From Streptomyces sp. HmicA12 (GTDB taxonomy: Bacteria; Actinomycetota; Actinomycetes; Streptomycetales; Streptomycetaceae), in NCBI RefSeq assembly GCF_000373565.1, contig NZ_KB891842.1:496001-560000 (forward strand): a stretch of DNA of 64,000 nucleotides, read 5' to 3'. The notes beneath the pieces were generated by a model. That model was not told the DNA's origin and ran no database searches. It was given only the letters and a program-made list of their open reading frames with translations. Of this stretch, positions 57,704 through 64,000 are shown one piece after another (positions within the stretch are counted from its first letter, which is position 1; each line of letters opens with the position of its first letter). The translations under genes and the position numbers were made by a program.

Positions 57704-58696
57704 ATGGCCACCCCGGACCGTCTCGCCCCGCAGGCCCGTCCCCTGGTGGACGCCATGTCCGCCGTCTTCCCCGACCTCGGCGGCACCGTCACCGACGCAG
57801 CCGAAGCCCGCCGGATCCTCGCGGCCGCGCCGGCGTCGCCGTTCCCCGCGCCCGTGGTGGGCGCGGTCGAGGACCGGGAGATACCGGGGCCGGCCGGGGC
57901 GCCCGCGATCCCCGTACGGATCTACCGGCCGGAAGCGGCGCCCGGCCCGTGCCCTGTGGTCGTCTTCTTCCACGGCGGCGGCTGGGTCATCTGCGACCTC
58001 GACAGTCATGACCACACCGCCCGCGCCCTGTGCCGCGACGCGGGCGCCGTCGTCGTGTCCGTGGACTACCGGCTCGCCCCCGAGCACCGTTTCCCCGCCG
58101 CGGTCGACGACGCGTACGCCGCACTGTGCTGGGTCGCGGCGCACGCGCCCGAACTCGGCGCGGACGCGCGGGCGTTGAGCGTCGCGGGGGACAGTGCGGG
58201 CGGGAACCTCGCCGCCGTCGTGGCCCAGATCGCACGCGACGAGGGCGGGCCCGCCGTCGCCCGCCAGATCCTCGTCTACCCCGCGACCGACGCCCGCCGG
58301 AAGACCGGCTCGTTCGACACCAACGCCGCCGGATACTTCCTCACCGCAGCTCACTGTGCCTGGTTCCGCGAGCAGTACCTCGGCCCCGAGGGCGACCCGG
58401 CCCATGTCCGTGTGTCACCGCTCCTCGCCGACGATCTGGCCGGCCTTCCGCCCGCCCACGTCGTCACCGCCGGCTGCGACCCCCTGTGCGACGAGGGCCG
58501 CGCGTACGCGAAGGCGCTGAGGGACGCCGGCGGCACCGTCACCGAGAGCCACTTCCCGGACATGTTCCACGGCTTCTTCGGCTTCCCCGAGCTCCTGGAC
58601 GACGCTCGCAGGGCCGTGGCCGATGTGGTCCAGGTCATCGTTTCGAGTGGGCGAGACAGGAAAAACGACGGCGAAACGGGGGTTCGCGCAGGATAA
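57704..58696 (+). CDS. Alpha/beta hydrolase of the hormone-sensitive lipase (HSL) family
   Basis: A 330-residue cytoplasmic esterase. HGGGW at 90-94 forms the oxyanion hole, GDSAGG supplies nucleophile Ser164, and the acid and base are CDPLCDEG and MFHGFFGF in the C-terminal part. It hydrolyses short-chain esters. GGAG precedes ATG 57704. It follows the LLM monooxygenase by 78 bp in the same direction, so the two may act in sequence (oxidation then ester cleavage), which is inference. Confidence 0.93.
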   Translation: MATPDRLAPQARPLVDAMSAVFPDLGGTVTDAAEARRILAAAPASPFPAPVVGAVEDREIPGPAGAPAIPVRIYRPEAAPGPCPVVVFFHGGGWVICDLDSHDHTARALCRDAGAVVVSVDYRLAPEHRFPAAVDDAYAALCWVAAHAPELGADARALSVAGDSAGGNLAAVVAQIARDEGGPAVARQILVYPATDARRKTGSFDTNAAGYFLTAAHCAWFREQYLGPEGDPAHVRVSPLLADDLAGLPPAHVVTAGCDPLCDEGRAYAKALRDAGGTVTESHFPDMFHGFFGFPELLDDARRAVADVVQVIVSSGRDRKNDGETGVRAG

Positions 58697-58719
58697 TTTC
58701 CGGAGTCTCCCCTTGTGGC

Positions 58720-58762
58720 GGAGAACCTCGCACGCATACGGTGTCCTTACGCGAGGTTCTCC
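58720..58762 (+). promoter_or_regulatory. 12-bp perfect inverted repeat in the DUF6421 leader
   Basis: GGAGAACCTCGC (58720-58731) and GCGAGGTTCTCC (58751-58762) are exact reverse complements separated by 19 bases. The right arm ends four bases before the GGAGG of the DUF6421 gene. It could be an operator or an RNA hairpin near the ribosome-binding site. Confidence 0.6.
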
Positions 58763-58777
58763 CGTGGAGGAAGAGAC

Positions 58778-60187
58778 ATGACGGAAATTCTTGTGCAGGC
58801 TGGCGCGGAGGGAAATATTCCTTCGGTCCGAGTGGTGGGCGACAGGGTCGTGGAGCACCCGGCCTGGCCCGTGCTCAAGGATGCCGTGGAGGAGATCAGG
58901 ACCTGGCAGGAGGCGGACGGGTCCATCGACTTCGACGCCGAGAACGCCCCCGCGAAGTCCGACGCCGAGCTCGCCGTGGACCGCGTCGTGTCCGCCGTGG
59001 AACAGCTCGCGCCGCTGCTGCCGCAGGACGCCGCGTACCTCGACGCGCTCGTGCGCGACGTGCGCCGCTGGGCCGACGAGGGCTTCCGGGTGCCCGACTT
59101 CCTCGACTCCCTCCTCGCGTTCCAGCCCGCCGCCCACCGCCGGGACGGCCTCCAGCACCTGGTGGTCTTCCCGATGTACACGCAGAACGGCAACCCGGAC
59201 CGGAACCTGGAAGCCGTCGTGCTCAAGATGGTGTGGCCCGACTGGCTCGCCGAGCTGGAGGCCACCCGTTACGACAACCCCCTCTTCTGCGGCATCACCT
59301 TCGAGGACTTCACCTCCGGCTACGACACGAACTCGGCCGTCCTCTTCCCCGAGACCATCGCCGTGCGCGAGGCGCCGGAACGATTCTCCTGGGGTGGCAT
59401 CTTCTGTGACCGCGAGGCGGCCCGCTTCCGCCGCGTCACCGAGGCCGCCGTCGACGTCCTCGGCCTCGCGCTGCCCGACGACATCCAGGACATGGTCGGC
59501 GACCAGGACCGCTGCCAGCAGGCGTTCGTGCTCTGGGACATGGTCCACGACCGCACCCACAGCCACGGCGACCTGCCCTTCGACCCGTTCATGATCAAGC
59601 AGCGCCAGCCGTTCTGGATGTACGGCCTGGAGGAACTGCGCTGCGACCTCACCGCCTTCAAGGAGGCCGTGAAACTGGAGGCGGACGGCGTCCCGCAGGG
59701 CCGCGACGTCCAGTACGCCGTGCTCTTCGACCGCATGTTCCGTTTCCCGGTCACCGGCGAGCGGGTGCGCAACTACGACGGTCTCGGCGGTCAGCTCCTC
59801 TTCGCGTACCTGCACAAGCACGACGTCGTCCGCTGGACCGACAACAAGCTGCACATCGACTGGCAGCGCGCCCCCGAGGTCACGAACCAGCTGTGCGGCG
59901 ACATCGAGCAGCTGTACCGCGACGGCATCGACCGCCCGAAGCTCGTGCACTGGTTCGCCGCCTACGACCTGGTCTCGACGTATCTCGCGCCGCACCCGGG
60001 CTCGCGCTGGGCCAAGGGTCCGGACGCCCTCGACACGAGCCTGCCGCCCCGCAAGCTCGTCGACGAGGTGCTTCCGGACGAGTTTCCGCTGAGCATGTTT
60101 TATGAGGCCCTCTCGAAGAAGCTGAAGAACGTGATCGCCTCGACGAAGGGCATCACCGCGGCGGGCACCGAGCAGGTCGCCGCGTGA
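58778..60187 (+). CDS. DUF6421-family protein
   Basis: A 469-residue protein. Blocks such as FPMYTQNGNPDRNLEAVVLKMVWPDWLAELEATRYDNPLFCGITFEDFTSGYDTNSAVLFPETIAVRE and DMVHDRTHSHGDLPFDPFMIKQRQPFWMYGLEELRCDLTAFKEAVKLE are strongly conserved in actinobacterial homologues, as I recall. HDRTHSHGDLPFD, with His clusters, could be a metal site. The biochemical role is unknown. GGAGG precedes ATG 58778 at seven bases. First gene of a coupled operon with an SDR and a threonine aldolase. Confidence 0.85.
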   Translation: MTEILVQAGAEGNIPSVRVVGDRVVEHPAWPVLKDAVEEIRTWQEADGSIDFDAENAPAKSDAELAVDRVVSAVEQLAPLLPQDAAYLDALVRDVRRWADEGFRVPDFLDSLLAFQPAAHRRDGLQHLVVFPMYTQNGNPDRNLEAVVLKMVWPDWLAELEATRYDNPLFCGITFEDFTSGYDTNSAVLFPETIAVREAPERFSWGGIFCDREAARFRRVTEAAVDVLGLALPDDIQDMVGDQDRCQQAFVLWDMVHDRTHSHGDLPFDPFMIKQRQPFWMYGLEELRCDLTAFKEAVKLEADGVPQGRDVQYAVLFDRMFRFPVTGERVRNYDGLGGQLLFAYLHKHDVVRWTDNKLHIDWQRAPEVTNQLCGDIEQLYRDGIDRPKLVHWFAAYDLVSTYLAPHPGSRWAKGPDALDTSLPPRKLVDEVLPDEFPLSMFYEALSKKLKNVIASTKGITAAGTEQVAA

Positions 60188-60213
60188 GCCACAGCGAGCA
60201 GGAGGCGACTGCC

Positions 60214-60975
60214 ATGACCGACACCAACGAAGCCAGGGACACGCTGAGCGGTGCCGTGATCGCGGTCGCCGGAGCGGCGGGCCCCGCCGGGCGTGCCACG
60301 CTCAAGCGGCTCGCGGAGGCCGGTGCCACCGTCGTCGGGGCCGACGCGGACCCGGAGCGGCTCGCGGAGGCCGTCGACGAGGCGCGCTACGCGCACGGCG
60401 GCTCCACCGTCATCGGCGACACCGTCGACCTCCTCGATCTGCACGCGACCCGTGACTGGGCCGGCCGCGTCGAGAAGGACTTCGGCCGCGTCGACGGCGT
60501 CGTCCACCTCGTCGGCGGCTGGCGCGGCAGCGCCTCCTTCGCCGAGACCGACCTCGCCGACTGGGACCTGCTGGAAAAGCTCCTGATCCGTACCGTTCAG
60601 CACACCTCGCTCGCCTTCCAGGAGGGGCTCGGCCGCTCCGACCGGGGCCGCTACCTGTTGATCAGCGCGGCGGGAGCCTCCAAGCCCACCGCGGGCAACG
60701 CCGCGTACGCCGCCTCCAAGGCCGCCGCCGAGGCGTGGACGCTCGCGCTCGGCGACGCCTTCCGCAAGGCGGGGGGCGAGGCGGGGCCGCGGCAGGCGGC
60801 TGCGATCCTGGTGGTGAAGGCGCTGGTGCACGACGCGATGCGCGCGGAGCGCCCCAACGCGAAGTTCGCGGGCTTCACGGACGTCAAGGAGCTGGCCGAG
60901 GCCATCGTCGGTGTCTGGGACAAGCCCGCCGCCGAAGTGAACGGGACCCGCCTGTGGCTGACCGAGAAGCCGTGA
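60214..60975 (+). CDS. SDR-family NAD(P)-dependent oxidoreductase
   Basis: A 253-residue short-chain dehydrogenase. The cofactor motif is IAVAGAAGPAGRATL (a variant of TGxxxGxG), with the NAG-like block GRVDGVVHLVGGW, a Ser (LISAAGAS) and YAASK. Start ATG 60214 has GGAGG eight bases upstream; a GTG at 60184 that overlaps the DUF6421 stop is the alternative. The substrate is presumably a product of its operon partners. It ends with a GTGA overlap into the aldolase gene. Confidence 0.9.
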   Translation: MTDTNEARDTLSGAVIAVAGAAGPAGRATLKRLAEAGATVVGADADPERLAEAVDEARYAHGGSTVIGDTVDLLDLHATRDWAGRVEKDFGRVDGVVHLVGGWRGSASFAETDLADWDLLEKLLIRTVQHTSLAFQEGLGRSDRGRYLLISAAGASKPTAGNAAYAASKAAAEAWTLALGDAFRKAGGEAGPRQAAAILVVKALVHDAMRAERPNAKFAGFTDVKELAEAIVGVWDKPAAEVNGTRLWLTEKP

Positions 60976-62042
60976 ATCCTCCGAAAACCGATGCCCGTAG
61001 GCGTCACGACCCCGCCACCCGGGGCTTCGCGAGCGACAACTACGCGGGCGCCCATTCCGAGGTGATGGCGGCCCTCGCCCTCGCCAACGGCGGGCACCAG
61101 GTCGCGTACGGCGAGGACGACTACACGGCCCATCTCCAGCAGATCATCCGCAGCCACTTCGGCCCGACCGCCGAGGCGTTCCCGGTCTTCAACGGCACGG
61201 GCGCCAACGTCGTCGCGCTCCAGGCGGTCACCGACCGCTGGGGCGCGGTGATCTGCGCCGAGTCCGCGCACATCAACGTGGACGAGGGCGGCGCACCGGA
61301 GCGGATGGGCGGCCTCAAGCTGCTCACCGTGCCCACGCCCGACGGCAAGCTCACCCCCGAGCTGATCGACCGGCAGGCGTTCGGCTGGGACGACGAGCAC
61401 CGCGCGATGCCGCAGGTCGTCTCGATCACCCAGTCCACCGAGCTGGGCACGCTCTACACGCCCGACGAGATCCGCGCGATCTGCGACCACGCCCACGAGC
61501 GGAACATGGTCGTGCACCTCGACGGCTCCCGGATATCCAACGCGGCGGCCTCCCTCGACGTGCCGATGCGTACGTTCACGAACGCGGCCGGCGTCGACAT
61601 CCTCTCGCTCGGCGGCACCAAGAACGGCGCGCTGTTCGGTGAGGCCGTCGTCGTCATCAACCAGGACGCCGTGCGCCACATGAAGCACCTGCGCAAGCTG
61701 TCCATGCAGCTCGCGTCCAAGATGCGGTTCGTGTCGGTGCAGCTGGAGGCGCTGTTCGCCAAGGACCTGTGGTTGCGCAACGCCCGGCACGCCAACGAGA
61801 TGGCGCAGCGCCTGGCCGAAGGCGTGCGGGCCGTCGACGGCGTCGAGATCCTCCACCCCGTCCAGGCCAACGGCGTCTTCGCCCGCCTCCCGCACGACGT
61901 CTCCGAACGCCTGATGAAGCACTACCGCTTCTACTTCTGGGACGAGGCGGCCGGTGACGTCCGCTGGATGTGCGCCTTCGACACGCGTGAGGAGGACGTC
62001 GACGGATTCGTCGCGGCCCTCAAGGAGGAGATGGCACGCTAG
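60972..62042 (+). CDS. Low-specificity L-threonine aldolase-like PLP enzyme
   Basis: A 356-residue fold-type I PLP enzyme: RGFASDNYAGAHSEVMAALALAN at the N-terminus, FNGTGANVVALQAVTDRWGAVICAESAHINVDEGGAPE, VVHLDGSRISNAAASL (Asp binding the pyridine N), and SLGGTKNGALFGEAVVV with the PLP Lys. Members cleave beta-hydroxy-alpha-amino acids or are beta-eliminating lyases. GTG 60972 overlaps the SDR stop as GTGA, coupling translation. Confidence 0.93.
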   Translation: MNPPKTDARRRHDPATRGFASDNYAGAHSEVMAALALANGGHQVAYGEDDYTAHLQQIIRSHFGPTAEAFPVFNGTGANVVALQAVTDRWGAVICAESAHINVDEGGAPERMGGLKLLTVPTPDGKLTPELIDRQAFGWDDEHRAMPQVVSITQSTELGTLYTPDEIRAICDHAHERNMVVHLDGSRISNAAASLDVPMRTFTNAAGVDILSLGGTKNGALFGEAVVVINQDAVRHMKHLRKLSMQLASKMRFVSVQLEALFAKDLWLRNARHANEMAQRLAEGVRAVDGVEILHPVQANGVFARLPHDVSERLMKHYRFYFWDEAAGDVRWMCAFDTREEDVDGFVAALKEEMAR

Positions 62043-62076
62043 CGTGTGCATAGATATGCGGTCGACCGTAAAGTCA

Positions 62077-62106
62077 TTGACTGGCGGTCGGCCGCATCCC
62101 TATGCT
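62077..62106 (+). promoter_or_regulatory. Leaderless promoter of the transglutaminase-like gene
   Basis: TTGACT (62077-62082), an 18-bp spacer and TATGCT (62101-62106), then eight bases to ATG 62115. This is the best leaderless promoter in the window. Confidence 0.78.
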
Positions 62107-62114
62107 CGCGTGCC

Positions 62115-62714
62115 ATGCAGCTGATCCAGCAAAACCCTGATCTGTCCGCCTACTTGGCGGCCGATGACGTCATCGATCATCGCCATCCGCTCGTCCGGGA
62201 GGTGGCGGGGCGGCTCGCCGAGGACTCCGCCGACTCATGTGCATACGCCAGGGCCGCCTACGAGTACGTGCGGGACACCATTCCGCACTCCGCGGACAGC
62301 GGCGACATGCGGGTCACCTGGCGCGCCTCGGACGTTCTGGAGCAGGGAACCGGCATCTGTCACGCGAAGGCGCACGCCCTGGTGGCGTTGTTGCGCGCCG
62401 AGGACATCCCCGCGGCCATCTGTTATCAGCGGCTGACGCACGACGCCGGGACGGGCTGGTGCCTGCACGGCCTGATCGCCGTACGGTTCCACGGCGCATG
62501 GCATCGGCAAGATGTGCGGGGGAACAAGCCGGGGGTCGACGCGCAGTTCTCCCTGGAAGGGGAGCGGCTGGCCTGGGTGCCCGACCCTCAGTCCAGTGAG
62601 CTGGACTATCCGGTACTCTTTGATGTACCGGATCCGGCGGTGCTCGATGTGCTGCGCAGCGCGCCGGACCGCCCGTACCTCTGGGAGAACCTCCCCGACT
62701 CGCTCACTGTTTAA
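62115..62714 (+). CDS. Transglutaminase-like cysteine protease-fold protein
   Basis: A 199-residue protein with catalytic Cys82 in LEQGTGICHAKAHALVALLRAEDIPAAICYQRL, His118 in CLHGLIAVRFHGAWHRQDVRGNK, with an Asp nearby (QDVRGNKPGVDAQFS). This is the transglut_core fold, usually peptidase or amidase activity. No signal peptide. No ribosome-binding site precedes ATG 62115, which fits the leaderless promoter. Confidence 0.9.
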   Translation: MQLIQQNPDLSAYLAADDVIDHRHPLVREVAGRLAEDSADSCAYARAAYEYVRDTIPHSADSGDMRVTWRASDVLEQGTGICHAKAHALVALLRAEDIPAAICYQRLTHDAGTGWCLHGLIAVRFHGAWHRQDVRGNKPGVDAQFSLEGERLAWVPDPQSSELDYPVLFDVPDPAVLDVLRSAPDRPYLWENLPDSLTV

Positions 62715-62722
62715 GGCAGGTC

Positions 62723-63409
62723 ATGGCCCTCCAGCTCACCGTCGCCGACGACGTCCGCGCGCTCGCGCCCGCGTTCCACCACATCGCCGTCGAGGCGTAC
62801 GACCTCGTCAACACGCCCAGCACGGACGGGACGTCGGCCCTGCTCGACGACGCCGCGCGCCGACTGGCCGCACGCCTCGACGGGCGCGCGCCGCACGAGG
62901 ACCCGCACATGACGGACTGGCGCGCGGCCTACACCGCCTTCGGGGCGAAGCCCAACCGCACCCGCAACTCCGCGGAGGCGCTCGCCAAGAGGGCTCTCGC
63001 GGACGGCGGGCTGCCGCGGATCAACACCCTCGTCGACGTCTACAACGCGATCAGCGTCGCCCATCTGATCCCGGTCGGCGGCGAGGACCTCGATCACATC
63101 AAGGGCGGGATGCGGCTCATCAGGGCCACGGGCGCGGAGGACTTCGTGACCGTCGCGGCGGGCGAGCCGACGGTCGAGCACCCGGACGCGGGGGAGGTCG
63201 TCTGGTGCGACGACGAAGGCGTCACCTGCCGCCGCTGGAACTGGCGCCAGGGCACCCGCACCCGCCTCACCGACACCTCGACCAACGCCCTGTTCCTCCT
63301 GGAGGGCATGGGCGAGCACGCCGGACTGGAGGCGGCGGGCGCCGAACTGGCCGAACTCCTGGAGAAGTTCAGCCCCGGCGCCCGGATCACCCTGCACGCG
63401 GCGGTCTGA
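62723..63409 (+). CDS. B3/B4 tRNA-binding domain protein
   Basis: A 228-residue stand-alone B3/B4 domain as found in phenylalanyl-tRNA synthetase beta: WRAAYTAFGAKPNRTRNSAEALAKRALADGGLPRINTLVDVYNAISVAHLIPVGGEDLDHIKGGMRLIRATGAEDF and C-terminal CRRWNWRQGTRTRLTDTSTNALFLLEGM. Homologues are thought to bind or edit tRNA, but the role is not settled. It follows the transglutaminase-like gene by 8 bp, probably co-transcribed. Confidence 0.9.
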   Translation: MALQLTVADDVRALAPAFHHIAVEAYDLVNTPSTDGTSALLDDAARRLAARLDGRAPHEDPHMTDWRAAYTAFGAKPNRTRNSAEALAKRALADGGLPRINTLVDVYNAISVAHLIPVGGEDLDHIKGGMRLIRATGAEDFVTVAAGEPTVEHPDAGEVVWCDDEGVTCRRWNWRQGTRTRLTDTSTNALFLLEGMGEHAGLEAAGAELAELLEKFSPGARITLHAAV

Positions 63410-63442
63410 CCGGCTCGCGCCGCTGTCGCGCGGCCCGCGGTC

Positions 63443-64000
63443 TCAGCGGGCCTCGGAGGCCTTGACCTCTTCGGGGGTCGGGGCCGTGCCGCCGAGGTGG
63501 GCCGGCATCCACCAGGTGTCGTTCGCACCCTTGGGGCGCACGGGGTAGGCGCGCTGGGCCGCCTCGAGCAACTCCTGGACGCGCCCGCGCAGTCGGCGCG
63601 TGATCGCACCGGCGTACTGGTCGGACGCGGCCTCCATCGCCTCGCCCACCCGGATCGTGACCGGGATGTGGTCCCGCTTGAAGTTGCGCGGACGCCCCTT
63701 CGTCCACAGCCGCTGCGTGCCCCAGAGCGCCATCGGGACGATCGGCACCCCCGCCTCCTGCGCGAGACGCACGGCACCCGTCTTGAAGCTCTTCAGCGTG
63801 AACGACTCCGAGATCGTCGCCTCCGGGAAGACCCCGACGATCTCGCCCGCGCGCAGCGACTGCAGGGCGTGCTGGTACGCGTGCTCACCCTGGGCGCGGT
63901 CCACCGGGATGTGCTTCATGCTGCGCATGAGCGGCCCGGAGACCTTGTGACGGAACACCGACTCCTTGGCCATGAAGCGGACCAGGCGCTTCTGCGGCAG
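63443..64000 (-). CDS. PlsC-type lysophospholipid acyltransferase (5' end outside window)
   Basis: About 185 visible residues (LPQKRLVRFMAKESVFRHKVSGPLMRSMKHIPVDRAQ...). Motif III GVFPEATIS replaces the usual FPEGTRS, and IVPMALWGTQRL is motif IV. The catalytic NHxSxxD motif is beyond the right edge. It esterifies lysophosphatidic acid at the membrane. The C-terminal tail (ANDTWWMPAHLGGTAPTPEEVKASEAR) resembles the usual end of Streptomyces PlsC homologues. Confidence 0.87.
   Translation of the reverse strand: MPQKRLVRFMAKESVFRHKVSGPLMRSMKHIPVDRAQGEHAYQHALQSLRAGEIVGVFPEATISESFTLKSFKTGAVRLAQEAGVPIVPMALWGTQRLWTKGRPRNFKRDHIPVTIRVGEAMEAASDQYAGAITRRLRGRVQELLEAAQRAYPVRPKGANDTWWMPAHLGGTAPTPEEVKASEAR

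Noticed and set aside
1..64000. tRNA, rRNA, CRISPR, insertion sequence or prophage
   Set aside because: No cloverleaf, rRNA segment, regular repeat-spacer series, transposase or integrase motif was recognised by reading; a tRNA scan would settle the first.

Overview
The window is a 64 kb piece of a high-GC actinobacterial chromosome, almost certainly Streptomyces. G or C dominates third codon positions, GTG starts are common, ribosome-binding sites are of the GGAGG type, several starts look leaderless, and families largely known from streptomycetes are present (DUF6421, DUF5134, a DUF6214-like protein, PucR and ROK regulators, secreted GH43 arabinanases). No rRNA, tRNA, CRISPR array, insertion sequence or prophage was recognised. 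The gene at each edge is cut by the window.

Layout. 1-6.8 kb: the 3' part of a bacterial nitric oxide synthase, a lactonase-type beta-propeller, a methyltransferase, a degenerate CbiX-like protein, a BadF-type kinase coupled to uracil-DNA glycosylase, and an Asp-box propeller. 6.9-15.7 kb: an oligopeptide-type ABC importer (fused double ATPase, two permeases, lipoprotein receptor) divergent from a ROK regulator and an MlrC-type M81 metallopeptidase, with a repeated-motif operator region between them. 15.7-19.2 kb: an exported protein closely resembling cyclohexadienyl dehydratase, then two overlapping secreted GH43 genes for arabinan breakdown. 19.2-24.3 kb: a purine/pyrimidine salvage set (amidohydrolase, nucleobase deaminase, NCS1 permease) divergent from a PucR regulator.

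24.3-37 kb: a lipoprotein, a methyltransferase, an MmcQ-HhH protein, an NmrA/DUF2867 oxidoreductase, an ECF sigma factor, a MarR-MMPL exporter pair with a clear operator, a small zinc-finger (anti-sigma-like) protein, an Old Yellow Enzyme divergent from an ArsR regulator, an NCS2 permease and an FprA-type reductase. 37-49.9 kb: a DUF305 lipoprotein divergent from an LVIVD-repeat protein, a TetR regulator, CsbD, a nucleotidyltransferase, a 5'-truncated ArsR gene, HAD and PAP2 phosphatases, an M56 protease with DUF5134, a FUSC exporter with a MarR regulator, and an unrecognised 437-residue protein.

50-64 kb: NDH-2, a VOC protein, an acetyltransferase, GDPD, a nitrobindin-like protein, a GlxA-type regulator, GAPDH, a luciferase-like monooxygenase with two abutting palindromes upstream, an HSL-type esterase, a coupled DUF6421-SDR-threonine aldolase operon behind a 12-bp inverted repeat, a leaderless transglutaminase, a B3/B4-domain protein and a partial PlsC acyltransferase.

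Most genes are housekeeping or nutrient-uptake functions. The least explained parts are the exported dehydratase-like protein, the DUF6421 operon, the 437-residue protein, and several well-formed regulatory palindromes whose regulators can be guessed from the neighbours. All functions are inferred from sequence motifs and remembered families; no database search was run.
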